64,000 bases of DNA from Pseudomonas citronellolis. GTDB taxonomy: Bacteria > Pseudomonadota > Gammaproteobacteria > Pseudomonadales > Pseudomonadaceae. The stretch covers positions 1 through 64,000 of the forward strand of contig NZ_FOLS01000038.1 of the NCBI RefSeq assembly GCF_900112375.1, in the 5' to 3' direction. Positions 17,333 to 27,248 of the stretch are shown here, one piece after another. The notes under the pieces are model-generated. The model was not told where the DNA came from. It saw nothing but the letters and a program-made list of their open reading frames with translations, and ran no database searches. The translations under genes and the position numbers were made by a program. How positions within the stretch are numbered: position 1 is the stretch's first letter; each line of letters opens with the position of its first letter.

Positions 17333-17420
17333 AAAAAAAGGGAACAGATTTATTTATCACACCCTAATCCTGTCCAGTCAGCCAGCTTTAGAGTAGGAAA
17401 AATAAATCTGTCCCCTTTTC
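17333..17420 (+). mobile_element. MITE-like palindromic repeat, copy D
   Basis: AAAAGGGAACAGATTTATTT at the left and AATAAATCTGTCCCCTTTTC at the right, with the same core as copy B. It is followed by a partial extra GTCCCCTTTTCGCTC. It lies between the stop of cdiI (17461) and toxin remnant 2. Confidence 0.75.
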
Positions 17421-17460
17421 GTGTCCCCTTTTCGCTCTTTTCGCTCTACCAACTTTTGCT

Positions 17461-17715
17461 CTACTCCTTCAGCCCCAGCAAATGTTTAAATGGCCCCTCA
17501 TCCATATTCAGCCCCAAATCTCGAGCCAGTTTAACCGCCTCACTATACTCTTCATCCGTTATAGAAACATCATACTCACAGATATGATCACACAATATCT
17601 CGAACGCTAGACCCTCTTCGTTATACGCGACATAATCCAAGGCACCCTTAAGAAGATCAGCACTCAAACGCCCCTCAAATCTAGCCCCAAACTTCACAAT
17701 ACGATCTGCAAACAT
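17461..17715 (-). CDS. cdiI: CdiI immunity protein, MafI-like
   Basis: 84-aa acidic protein (MFADRIVKFGARFEGRLSAD) starting 5 bp after the cdiA stop, the standard position for the immunity gene. The pattern LLKGALDYVAYNEEGLAFEI then LCDHICEYDVSITDEEY and KLARDLGL fits the MafI immunity family, known from Neisseria MafB-MafI pairs, where EndoU-type toxins also occur. It should bind and neutralise the EndoU-like CdiA C-terminus in the cytoplasm. The family call rests on my recognition of the pattern. Confidence 0.7.
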   Translation of the reverse strand: MFADRIVKFGARFEGRLSADLLKGALDYVAYNEEGLAFEILCDHICEYDVSITDEEYSEAVKLARDLGLNMDEGPFKHLLGLKE

Positions 17716-17720
17716 AAAAC

Positions 17721-20700
17721 CTACTTAATTGGCTTATAAGGTGGTACAGGAGCGTCATCAGGGAACGCAGTAATTACCTTCCCTGTAGCTGGCTGGTATA
17801 CAATTCGCATGCGCACACCATCACGAACTTCATAAGCCACCCATTTTGCCGGATCTCCCTTAGCCGTATAAATCCCACCTGTCCCAGTTTGCGCATACCA
17901 TTTAGTCTCTGGAGACGTCACAACATCTCCAATTTCGTGAACAATCTTATCTGCTGACCAACCTTCTGGAAAAACAGTTTTCCCCTCCTGCCCTGGCCAC
18001 ATATGTCCACCGCTACCAGGCTTATCACCGTAGAGAATATGTTGCTTGGCTTCAGGAGAGAGAATGTCAACGTAACCTTGCCCAGTTGTTTTCGCTCTTC
18101 CACCAGCCAGAATAGTCTCTACCGCATCAGCCGAAAGCTTCTGCCCCGTCTGTCTCTCCACCTCTTGGGCAACACGAATCTTAGTCGCCTGCTCCAGAGT
18201 GAGTTTTGCCCCCACCGTGCCCGCCACCCCGGCAGGCAGTGCTTCGCCGATACCCATCTCAGCTACCGCAATGGTGGCCTCGTTAACGCACAGCAGCGGA
18301 TTGGTTGTGCAAGCCACTGCGGCGGCCCTCGCAGCGGCAAGTATCGCAGGAGTAGCCGCCGCGCCTACGATAGCTACCGGCAAGAGAGCGAAAGTGGCGG
18401 CGGTTTCAAGCCCGCCATTTGCAAGCTGCTCATTTTCATAGTGTTGTCGGCACTGTTGGCGTGTGGCGCCGCCACAACCTCCGCTCTGCACGTAAGCCTC
18501 GAACAGATGATCGACATAGAGCCGGCCGCCGAACTCATTGTTCTCGACGGCGTTCTGCCCGCCTTTCGCTCCCGCGACCGCGCCACCGGCACTGCCATCA
18601 AGTACTCCGCCGGCCAAGCCACCCGCCAGCGAAGATAGTGCAACGACGGCCTGTTTCTCTGACTCGCTGAGATCATCGGTGTTCTTGCCATACAACTGCT
18701 TGGCGATAACCGAGGCCATCGCTTCGCCCGTAGCAGCACCCGCTGCACCCGCAATCGCCGAGTTCCCCTGAGCCTGGGCGACCAATGCACCGAGCACCGC
18801 ATGGGCCATCAATTGCACCTCGCGATCACCCTCGGTCAGTTGTTTGATGGTGTTCGCGAGATAAGGTGCCGATGCTCCAGCCAACGCAGCTCCAATATCA
18901 CCACCAGCGAGTCCCTGGAGTGCAGCAGTTACAGCCTGTGCCGCTCGTTGAAGCTGGCTCCCAGTTCCGTATTGGGACATTTTCTGCTGGTAGATCGCGC
19001 TTTCTTCGATCTGCTCTTTGGTTGGGTTCGAAATACCGTTCCTGGCTAGCTCTTCTTTCGCCGCATTACTGGCATTGATCTCCCCCTGCGTCCGAACGAT
19101 GTCCATCGCCTGGGTGCCGATCTCGGCGATCAGTTGCACCTGCTTCAGCCGGTTCTGTTCCTTCTCCTTGTCGAAGATCGGGCTGATGCTGCCGTTGGCG
19201 TGCTCGACGTCGCGGCTCAGGCTGGCCACGTCCTGCTGCTGGTTGGCCGGGTCGCGGATTTCGAGGGTGCCGTTGGAGATGGCCGAGCCGGTGGTGCCGC
19301 TAGCGCTGTCGCCGTGGTTGTAGGCCACCAGCATGCCGCTGGGCATGTTGCTGATGAATTTGCCGCTGCCATCGCTGGCGCTGCTGATGCTGACGCTCTG
19401 TTGCTGGCTCTTGTAGTCGGCCTTGTTGTCGATGCTGCTCCAGCCCAGGGTGCCGGTGCTCAGGCGGTTCTTGTCGGCTTCGGCGGTGCTGGCGATGACG
19501 CTGCCGTCCAGTTGCGTGTGGTTGCCCACGTCGATCTGGAAGCCGCCCTTGCCGGCGTAGAGGCCGGTCTGTTCCTGCACGCTCTTGTAGTTGGAGTCGA
19601 TCTTGCTCTGGCTGGCACTGACGCTGGCGCTGCCGCCAGTGCCGATGATGGCGACGCTCGCCCCGGCGGAGACGTTCTTCTGCTTGGAGTCGTAGTAGTC
19701 GCTGTCCTGCAGGCTCTGCAGGGTCAGGTCGCGGCCGACGTTGGCGATGATCTGCTCGCCGTTGACCTGGGCGCCCTTGAGCGTGGTGTCGCGGCCGCTG
19801 ACCAACTTGACCTGGCTGCCGGCGTCCAGGGTGGTTTCCGTCCAGGTGGTGCCGGTGCCGATTTCCTTGCCCGAGCCCTGGTTGGCGTTGGCGAAGATGC
19901 TCAGGCCTACCCCGTTGTCCGCCGAATACCCCACGCTCACGCCAACCGCGCCGCCGCTGCTCTTGTTCTTGCCATCGAGCTTCTGGGTGTTGGCGGCGGC
20001 TTCGAGCAGGATGTCGCGGTTGGCGGCCAGCAGCATGTCGTTGCCGGCCTTGAGCTGGCTGCCCTGGATGCGGATGTCGCCGTCCTGGCCCACGGCGCCG
20101 CTGCCGGTGGCGAGGATGTTGAGGTTGTTCCCTGCGGTCAGGCTGCTGCCCTGGCTGACGCTCTGCTCCTGGGTCTGCCGGGAGCTGGACTTCTGCGAGC
20201 CGAGCGAGGCGCTGATGCCGAAGAACTGGCTGACGCCGCCCCCTTCGGTGCCCTGCTGCGCCGCCTGCCAGGCCTGCACGCCGGTCAGCCCGGCCTTGAT
20301 GCCCTGCAGTGCGGAGAGCCGGCTGTCGTCTTCATGCCTGGCCTGCTTGGCAGTCTGGTAGCCAGCGTCCATGGCACTGCCCACAGTGCCGGAGAGCGCC
20401 AGGGTCAGGCCGCTGCTCTTGCTCTTGTAGGTCTGCTCGCTGCGGTTCTCGTTCTGCGCGGCGAGGATGTCGACGTTCTGCCCGATGAGGTTGATGTCCT
20501 TGCCGGCGACCACGTCCGAACCGCGGATGGTCAGGTCCTTGCCGGCCTGGATGTCGACGTTGCCCAGCACGCTGCCGATGGTGCTGCCGCGGGTCTGCTC
20601 GCTGTGGCTGGTCTGGGTGGCCTGGGTGCTGGCCGAACCGAGGGTGAAGCCGAGCCCGCCGCTGCTCATCACGCCGGATTTCTTCTTCGACTCGGCGTGG

Positions 20701-23700
20701 CTGGTTTCGCTGGTTTCGGTGGCGCCGTCGATCAGCACGTTGCGCCCGGCCAGCAGGCTGGTGCCGTTGGTGGAGGCCACGTCGCTACCGCTGACACCGA
20801 TGTCCTGGCCGGCGCGGATGGCGATCTTGTCGGCGCTGACCAGCGAACCTTTCTGGGTGGTGTAGAGGGAAGTGTCCTCGGTCTTTTTCTCGGAGCTTGA
20901 GAGCAGCCCATGGCTGCGTTTGGTCTTGCTCAGCGCATGGCTGTCGGTTTCCGCCGCTGCCTGCAAGTTCACGTCACGGGAGGCGTATAGGTAGGCCTCG
21001 TTGCTGGCGCTGATGGTGCTGGCGGTCAGGTTCAGGTCCTGCCCGGCGCTTGCCACCAGGTCACCGCCCGCTGTCAGTTCCGCGCCGAGCTGGCGGGTCT
21101 GCCCGGTCTGTTCGACGGTGCGGCTGCTGCTGGTCTTGCTGCGGACTTCGACGCTGGCGGCGTCTTCGACAGCGCTCAGGTTGATGTCGCGACCGGCGGC
21201 GGCGGTCAGGTCGCCCTTCGCGCTCGCCTGGCTGCCCACTACGTTCAGGTCACGCCCCGCATCCAGCACCAGGTCGCCCCCGGCCGTCAGGCTGGAGCCG
21301 TGGTTCTGCGCGACCGTGGTGGTGGTGACGTGGTGCCCGCCCTGCTGGATGTCGCGCAGACGGCTGGCGTCGGTCACGGCTTGCAGGTTGATGTCACGGC
21401 CAGCGCCGAGGTAGCTGTCGCCGCCGCTGGCGAGGCTGCCGCGGTTGGTGATGTCGCGGCCGGCGTCCAGGCTGAGGTCGCTGCGCGCGCTGATGCTCGC
21501 GCCGGCGTCGAGGAAGCTGCGGTATTCGTCGCCGCCGATGCCGGCGGTGACGGCGGTGCGGTCGTTGACGATGTCGCCCTTGAGCGCGGTGAGGTCCACC
21601 TGCTCGCCGCGGATCTGCCCGGCCAGGGCGTTGCGGATGCTGTCGCCGGCCAGCAGGCTGACGCGCTGGCCGGCGTCCATCAGGCCGCCCTGGAGGATGC
21701 TGCCGCCGGCGCTGGCGCTGAGGTCTTCGCTGGCGCGCAGGGTGCCGACGTTGACCAGGTCGCCGCCGGCCATGAGGTTGAGGTCGCGGCCCTGGATCAG
21801 GCTGCCGCCGCGCAGGTTGCGCGCGTCGGTCTGGGCCAGGTAGACCACCGGGACCAGCACCTGCTGGCCGTCGATCACGCGGGTTTCCATCCACACGATG
21901 TCGTGGGTCAGCGCCGCCACCTGTTCGGCGGAAAGTCCCACGCCAACGCTCAGCTGCAGCGCGTCCTTGGCGGCCAGGGCGTTGTCCATCAGGTACTGGA
22001 ACTGGTCGTAGTCGCTGGTCAGGCCATCGAGGAAGCGCTGGCCGGTCTGGGCCTGGATGGCCTCGCGGATCAGGCGGGTCTCGTAGGCGCCGTCGCCCAG
22101 GCGCTTCCAGGCCTGGTCCGGGTCGAAGCCCAGCTTGCCGAGCAGGTAGTCGGAGTTGAGGAAACGCCCCAGGTCGGTGAGCGCCGGGTTGCTTTCGATC
22201 AGGTAGTGGCTCTGCGGGTCCGGGCTGCGGATGAACATCCCGTACTGCCCCTGGGGCAGGCGGAAGGTGTCGGCCGCCGTCGGGTCCACGGCGGCGAAGG
22301 GCACGCCGCTGTAGTCCACCGGGATGAAGCTGACCTGCTGGCTGCCGTCGGCGGCCGTGTGCGTCACGCTCTGCACGGTCTGCGGCCCGCTCGCCTGGGC
22401 GTCGCTGGACTGTTTGTTGAGGGTCAGGTTGACCGTGCCGAGTTGCCCGCCCAGCAGGCTGCCGGCCAGTTGGCCGGTGAGCTGGGCGAGGCTGTATTCG
22501 CTGACGGTGCCGTTCTGCAGGTTGTGCGCCACGTTGAGGGTGACGCGGTTGCCGGCCTGCAGCGTAGCCGGCGCGGACTGCACGCCGTCTTCGCTCCAGG
22601 TGACGACCGGGGTGCCGATCGCCCAGCGGTCGCCGTTGTAGATGGCCCAGAGCTGGTCGTACAGGTCCTGGTCGAAGGTGCCCGCGGCCATCTTGGTGTT
22701 GAAGGCGCGGGCCAGGTTTTCCATGGTGTCCCACTGGCCGGTGGGGATCTTGCCGTAGTCGCCCGGCACCACGTTGATGACCACCACCTTGTTGCCGGTG
22801 CGCGAGGTGTTGCCCTGGTTGAGCAGCGAGTCGGCGTTGATGGTCAGGTCGCCGTTGGCGGCGAGGGTGCTGTTGCGGTTTTCCACCGCGCCGGCGTCGA
22901 TGGTCAGGTTGCCCCCGGCGGTCAGCCAGGCGGCCGGGCTGTTCTGGGTGATGCGCTCTGAGAGGGTTTCGTTGACGTCGATCTTGCCGCGCTTGAAGGA
23001 GTCGTGGCCGCCGCAGTGCTGGCCGCACTGCACGTCGAATTCGCCGAAGGTGGTGGTCTGTTCGAAGGCGAAGACGTCGCGGGCGTTTTCCAGGCTCGCC
23101 ACATCGAGGTGGATGTCGCCTTGCGCCTCGATGGTGCCGGAGCGGTTGCTCAGGCTCTGCGCCCGCCCGCCGTCCTGGCCGGCGAAGCTGAGGTTGCCCT
23201 GGCTGTAGAGGTCGCCGTAGCGGTTGCTCAGGCTGGCCGCGCGCAGGGTCATGTCGCCGCCGCTGAACAGCAGGCTGTCGGCGCCGTTGGCGATGCCCTG
23301 GCTGGTGATGTCCAGCGCGCCGAGGGCGCCGAGGGTGCCCGTGTTGTTCACTTGCGCGGCGCTGGCGCGCAGGGCCTGGTTGGCGATCAGCCAGCCCTGG
23401 TTGTTCAGGTTGCCGGCGAGGCTGAGCCGGGTATCCAGGCCGCTGGCCAGGCGACCGCCCTGCTGGGTGAAGTTGCCGGCGTTCAGGGTGAGGTGGCGCT
23501 GGGCGGAAAGCAGGCCGGCGTTGTAGGCGTCGCCGCCCAGGCTCAGGCCCAGGTCGCCGTCGCTGAGCAGTTCGCCCTGGTTGTTCAGGTAGACGGCCGT
23601 CACGCTCAGGTTGCCGGCGCTGGCGATGCGTTCGCCGGCGCCGACTTCCAGGCCCTGGCCGACACGCAGGTCGAGGGCGCCGTTGACGCGCATCTGCCCG

Positions 23701-26700
23701 GCATTGGCCACGCTGCCGAACTGCCATTGGCCCTCGCCCAGGCCGGTGAGCGAGCCCGCGCCGACGAGGCTGCCCGCGTTCAGGCGGAACAGGCCGGTGC
23801 CAGCATGCTGGACCTGCCCCTGGCCGTTGAGCAGGGCTGCGCCGCTGCCCAGTTCGAAGGCCTGGCTGGCGACGCCGATGCTCCCGCCCTGGTTGTTCAG
23901 CTGGCCGGCGCTGCGGATGTGGCTGCTGTCGCCGCCGAGCGCGCGCAGGCGCCCGCCCTGGCTGTTGTCCAGCGTGCCGCTGTCCAGCTCCAGGCTGGTG
24001 GCCGATTCGATCAGGCCACCCTGGTTGTTCAGCGCGCCGCTGCTGGCGAGCACGACGCGGCCGCCGCTGAGCTGGCCGCCGCCGTTGTCCAGTGTGTTGC
24101 CGGTGACGCTCAGCTCGCTTTTGCCGAACAGCTGGCCGCCCCGGTTGATGAGGTTGCCAACCACCAGTTCGAGCTTGCCGAGCAGGCTGGCGATGCTGCC
24201 GGCCTCGCCGTCGGCCTGGCTGTTGTCGAGGCTCGCGGCGCTGATGGCGACGCTGTCGCCCTGCACGGTGCCGGCCTGGTTCTGCAGGCTGCCCGCCCCC
24301 AGCGCGGCGGTCACGGCGCCGCCCTGGGCATGGACCAGCCCCCGCTGGTTGTTCAGCGCGCCGGCCGTTACCGAAAGGCCCGCGGCGCCCGCCAGCAAGC
24401 GCCCGGACGCGGAGTTGTCGACGCTGCCGGCAAGCACGTCGAGCCGCTCGCCGCGCAGGGTGCCGCCACGGTTGTCGAGCTGGCCGACGGCACGGGTGAA
24501 CAGCAGGGCCTGGTCGCCTGCGTCGATCAGGCCGGTGGCGTTGTTCAGCACGCCATCCAGGCTCAGGCTCAGCTGTTCGCCATTGCCCACCACCGCGCCG
24601 CCCTGGCTGTTGTCCAGGTTGCCGCCCAACAGCTCGACGCGCTGGCCCAGTACCACGCCGCCACGGTTTTCCAGCTGCGGCGCTTGCAACCGCAGGCCCG
24701 CGTCGCTCTGGATGCGCCCCTGGTCGTTGGACAGGCGCTGTTGCGCCGTGAGCGCCAGGCCATCCGCGCCGGCGACCAGCAGCCCCTGGGCGCTGTTGTC
24801 GATGACGTCGGCGCTCGCCTGGATGCCATCGCCCACGATGCGGCCGCCGCGGTTATCCAGCGCCCCGCTGGTCTGCAGCAACAGCTGGGCCCCGGCGAGG
24901 GCCCCCTGGCGGTTGTCCAGGCTGCCCGCCGTGACGTCCAGGTTGCCCTGCACCGATTGCAGGCGCCCCAGCGCGTTGTTCAGCGCCTGGGCCACGGTCA
25001 GTTTCAGCGCGCCGTCGGCGCTCAGCGTACCGCCGGAGTTGTCGCTGATGCTGGCGAGGTCGGCCTGCAGCGTGCCGCCCAGCAACAGGCCGTTGGCGTT
25101 GTCGAGATCGCCGGCGGTCAGGGTCAGGGCGGAGCCGGCCTGGACCCGCCCATTGCGGTTGGCCAGCGACTGGGCATTCAGGCTCAGCCGCTCGGCGGCC
25201 AGGGTGCCGCCGCTGTTGTCCACGACCCCGCGGGAAGTCAGGTCGAGGCGCTGCGCCACCAGCTTGCCGGCGGCGTTGGCGAGGTTGCCGACGTCCAGCA
25301 GCAGGGCGCCGCTGGCCTGGGCCAGGCCCGCGGCGTTATCGAAGGCGCCGCTCAGGCGCAGGTCGAGGTCGCCCCGCTCGGCGCTGAGAACGCCGCCCTG
25401 GCGGTTGTCCAGGCTGCTGCCGGCGAGGTAGATGGAGTCGCCGACCTGGGTTCCCGCCCGGTTGTCCACCGCTCCGGCGCTGATCCGCAGGGCCTGCGCG
25501 GCCTGCAGCTTGCCGCCGGCGTTGTTCAGCTCGCCCTGGCTGTTCAGGGCCAGGTCGCCGCCGCTGGTGCCGATCAGGCCGCCGGCGTTGTCGATGCGCT
25601 GCGCGTCGATCCGTGCGCTGCCAGCGACGATGCGCCCCTGCTGGTTATCCAGCGTGCCGCCGGCCAGCGTCAGGCTGCCGCCATTCACCTCCAGGCGACC
25701 GTTGCGGTTGTCCAGGCTGGTGAAGTTCAGGCTGGCCGCCTGGCCGTCGCCGAAGCGGACCAGGCCGCCCAGGTTGACCACGGCGGGGGCGTCGAGCAGC
25801 AGGCTGCGCTCGCCGATCAGCTGCGCGCTGTCGCCGAGGTTGTTGAACTGGCGGGTGCGCAACGCGACTTCGCGCCCCTGCAGGGTTCCGCGGTTGTCCA
25901 GTTGCCGTCGGGCGTCGACATCGATGCGCTCGGCGTAGGCCTGCCCCGCGTTGTCCAGGGTGTCGGCGGCCACGCTCAGGCTGCCGGTGGCATCCAGCCG
26001 GCCGCGGTTGCCAACGTGGTCGGCGGCGATGTCCAGGCTTTGCCCGGCGATGCGTTGCTCCCCATCGATGCCGGCGACGATCTGGCCCGCGTTGTCCAGG
26101 CTGCCGGCGCGCAGTTGCACGCCTTGCCTGGCCGCCAGGCTCTGCGCATTGCTCAGCGCACCGCTGGCCTGCACGCTGGCGCTACCGCCGGCATACGCCG
26201 GGCCGTTCAGGGCCACGTCTTGCCCTTTCAGCGCCAGGTCCCCGCTGGCCGCCACCTGGGCCAATTCCAGCTTGCCATTGGCATCGATGCGGATATCGCC
26301 GGCGCTGGCCGCCATGTTGCCGGCCAGTTTCACGCCCACGCCTTGTTCAGTGCCCACCAGGCGGATGGTGTTGGCGTACATGCCGCCCAGGGCGGAGCTG
26401 TCGATGGCCAGTTGCGGCTTGGCGCTGCCGTCGTCGGGCTTGGCGGTGGCGACCAGGGTCTGCGCGTCCACTGTGTTGCGCCCGGCCACCACGGTGAGCT
26501 GTTTGGCGTACAGGTCGGCGTTGAGCTTGGCGCTGCGGGTGATCAGGTCGAACTGGTCGAGGTTGCCGGCGTTGAGCCCGGCGCCTTCGATGGCGATCTC
26601 GCCGCCGTCGACGTCGTAGCCCTGCAGGCGCTCGCCGGCCAGGATCGGTTTGCCGGTAGTGAGGGTGGCGCGCGGGGTGTTGATGAAGCCGCAGCCGTTG

Positions 26701-27134
26701 CAGGTGATGCCGTGGGGGTTGGCGACTATGACGTGGGCGCCCTGCCCGGCCACTTCGGTGTAGCCCTTGAGTTGCGTGGGGCTGCCGCCGGTGACTTCGT
26801 TGAGGATCTTCTGCGCCGCCTGGCCCTTGAGGTTGGGGTTGCCGAGGATGATCCCGCCCAGCTGGGTGCCCTGGGTCTTGCCGGTGGCGTTGTTGAGGAT
26901 CAGCCCCTGCTGGCCGACGTTGTAGTCGCTGAATTTATTGTGCGAGAGGCCGCTGCCGTTGGGCGTGGCGATGTTGACGATAGGTACACCGTTGCCCGCT
27001 GCGCCGATCTGCGTGTTGCCGCCGGCGGCCGCATCCACCGCCAGTTGGGCGGCGGCCGCGACTATCGGATTGAGGAACAGAAGGCCGGCCAGGGCGCTGG
27101 CGATGGCCTGGTAGAGGGGGCGGCGGATGTCCAT
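17721..27134 (-). CDS. cdiA: CdiA-type filamentous hemagglutinin with EndoU-like toxin C-terminus
   Basis: 3137-aa two-partner secretion exoprotein (TpsA). Residues 1-32 form a Sec signal and ~33-290 the TPS domain (NPHGITCNGCGFINTPRATL). A very long run of hemagglutinin repeats (LDNRQGG-type) follows to ~1330. A Cys-containing segment (CGQHCGG, ~1366) and the FHA module with YLIESNPALTDLGRFLNSDY (~1643) may be the receptor-binding and transition parts. Further hemagglutinin repeats reach ~2550, then a pretoxin region with VENN at 2863-2866 (18537-18548). After VENN comes a 275-residue variable CT: a hydrophobic entry-like part, then ~3020-3130 with QHILYGD, GGHMWPGQEGKTVFPEGW and DKIVHEIGDVV, typical of bacterial EndoU RNases. 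The last ~500 bp are AT-richer, fitting CT exchange. Confidence 0.9.
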   Translation of the reverse strand: MDIRRPLYQAIASALAGLLFLNPIVAAAAQLAVDAAAGGNTQIGAAGNGVPIVNIATPNGSGLSHNKFSDYNVGQQGLILNNATGKTQGTQLGGIILGNPNLKGQAAQKILNEVTGGSPTQLKGYTEVAGQGAHVIVANPHGITCNGCGFINTPRATLTTGKPILAGERLQGYDVDGGEIAIEGAGLNAGNLDQFDLITRSAKLNADLYAKQLTVVAGRNTVDAQTLVATAKPDDGSAKPQLAIDSSALGGMYANTIRLVGTEQGVGVKLAGNMAASAGDIRIDANGKLELAQVAASGDLALKGQDVALNGPAYAGGSASVQASGALSNAQSLAARQGVQLRAGSLDNAGQIVAGIDGEQRIAGQSLDIAADHVGNRGRLDATGSLSVAADTLDNAGQAYAERIDVDARRQLDNRGTLQGREVALRTRQFNNLGDSAQLIGERSLLLDAPAVVNLGGLVRFGDGQAASLNFTSLDNRNGRLEVNGGSLTLAGGTLDNQQGRIVAGSARIDAQRIDNAGGLIGTSGGDLALNSQGELNNAGGKLQAAQALRISAGAVDNRAGTQVGDSIYLAGSSLDNRQGGVLSAERGDLDLRLSGAFDNAAGLAQASGALLLDVGNLANAAGKLVAQRLDLTSRGVVDNSGGTLAAERLSLNAQSLANRNGRVQAGSALTLTAGDLDNANGLLLGGTLQADLASISDNSGGTLSADGALKLTVAQALNNALGRLQSVQGNLDVTAGSLDNRQGALAGAQLLLQTSGALDNRGGRIVGDGIQASADVIDNSAQGLLVAGADGLALTAQQRLSNDQGRIQSDAGLRLQAPQLENRGGVVLGQRVELLGGNLDNSQGGAVVGNGEQLSLSLDGVLNNATGLIDAGDQALLFTRAVGQLDNRGGTLRGERLDVLAGSVDNSASGRLLAGAAGLSVTAGALNNQRGLVHAQGGAVTAALGAGSLQNQAGTVQGDSVAISAASLDNSQADGEAGSIASLLGKLELVVGNLINRGGQLFGKSELSVTGNTLDNGGGQLSGGRVVLASSGALNNQGGLIESATSLELDSGTLDNSQGGRLRALGGDSSHIRSAGQLNNQGGSIGVASQAFELGSGAALLNGQGQVQHAGTGLFRLNAGSLVGAGSLTGLGEGQWQFGSVANAGQMRVNGALDLRVGQGLEVGAGERIASAGNLSVTAVYLNNQGELLSDGDLGLSLGGDAYNAGLLSAQRHLTLNAGNFTQQGGRLASGLDTRLSLAGNLNNQGWLIANQALRASAAQVNNTGTLGALGALDITSQGIANGADSLLFSGGDMTLRAASLSNRYGDLYSQGNLSFAGQDGGRAQSLSNRSGTIEAQGDIHLDVASLENARDVFAFEQTTTFGEFDVQCGQHCGGHDSFKRGKIDVNETLSERITQNSPAAWLTAGGNLTIDAGAVENRNSTLAANGDLTINADSLLNQGNTSRTGNKVVVINVVPGDYGKIPTGQWDTMENLARAFNTKMAAGTFDQDLYDQLWAIYNGDRWAIGTPVVTWSEDGVQSAPATLQAGNRVTLNVAHNLQNGTVSEYSLAQLTGQLAGSLLGGQLGTVNLTLNKQSSDAQASGPQTVQSVTHTAADGSQQVSFIPVDYSGVPFAAVDPTAADTFRLPQGQYGMFIRSPDPQSHYLIESNPALTDLGRFLNSDYLLGKLGFDPDQAWKRLGDGAYETRLIREAIQAQTGQRFLDGLTSDYDQFQYLMDNALAAKDALQLSVGVGLSAEQVAALTHDIVWMETRVIDGQQVLVPVVYLAQTDARNLRGGSLIQGRDLNLMAGGDLVNVGTLRASEDLSASAGGSILQGGLMDAGQRVSLLAGDSIRNALAGQIRGEQVDLTALKGDIVNDRTAVTAGIGGDEYRSFLDAGASISARSDLSLDAGRDITNRGSLASGGDSYLGAGRDINLQAVTDASRLRDIQQGGHHVTTTTVAQNHGSSLTAGGDLVLDAGRDLNVVGSQASAKGDLTAAAGRDINLSAVEDAASVEVRSKTSSSRTVEQTGQTRQLGAELTAGGDLVASAGQDLNLTASTISASNEAYLYASRDVNLQAAAETDSHALSKTKRSHGLLSSSEKKTEDTSLYTTQKGSLVSADKIAIRAGQDIGVSGSDVASTNGTSLLAGRNVLIDGATETSETSHAESKKKSGVMSSGGLGFTLGSASTQATQTSHSEQTRGSTIGSVLGNVDIQAGKDLTIRGSDVVAGKDINLIGQNVDILAAQNENRSEQTYKSKSSGLTLALSGTVGSAMDAGYQTAKQARHEDDSRLSALQGIKAGLTGVQAWQAAQQGTEGGGVSQFFGISASLGSQKSSSRQTQEQSVSQGSSLTAGNNLNILATGSGAVGQDGDIRIQGSQLKAGNDMLLAANRDILLEAAANTQKLDGKNKSSGGAVGVSVGYSADNGVGLSIFANANQGSGKEIGTGTTWTETTLDAGSQVKLVSGRDTTLKGAQVNGEQIIANVGRDLTLQSLQDSDYYDSKQKNVSAGASVAIIGTGGSASVSASQSKIDSNYKSVQEQTGLYAGKGGFQIDVGNHTQLDGSVIASTAEADKNRLSTGTLGWSSIDNKADYKSQQQSVSISSASDGSGKFISNMPSGMLVAYNHGDSASGTTGSAISNGTLEIRDPANQQQDVASLSRDVEHANGSISPIFDKEKEQNRLKQVQLIAEIGTQAMDIVRTQGEINASNAAKEELARNGISNPTKEQIEESAIYQQKMSQYGTGSQLQRAAQAVTAALQGLAGGDIGAALAGASAPYLANTIKQLTEGDREVQLMAHAVLGALVAQAQGNSAIAGAAGAATGEAMASVIAKQLYGKNTDDLSESEKQAVVALSSLAGGLAGGVLDGSAGGAVAGAKGGQNAVENNEFGGRLYVDHLFEAYVQSGGCGGATRQQCRQHYENEQLANGGLETAATFALLPVAIVGAAATPAILAAARAAAVACTTNPLLCVNEATIAVAEMGIGEALPAGVAGTVGAKLTLEQATKIRVAQEVERQTGQKLSADAVETILAGGRAKTTGQGYVDILSPEAKQHILYGDKPGSGGHMWPGQEGKTVFPEGWSADKIVHEIGDVVTSPETKWYAQTGTGGIYTAKGDPAKWVAYEVRDGVRMRIVYQPATGKVITAFPDDAPVPPYKPIK

Positions 27135-27248
27135 ATGGGCGGCCTCTTGCGTGCTTTCGCCGGGCCGGGCCGGGCATCCCGGTTCGGATGCGGGGCCGCT
27201 CGCCGCGGCGGGGGTGTTGTCCTTGTTCGTCGTCTTTTCGCGCGGCCG

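Noticed and set aside
19134-20900. A 588-codon plus-strand frame inside cdiA
   Set aside because: Mirror image of the hemagglutinin repeats; no ribosome site or family.
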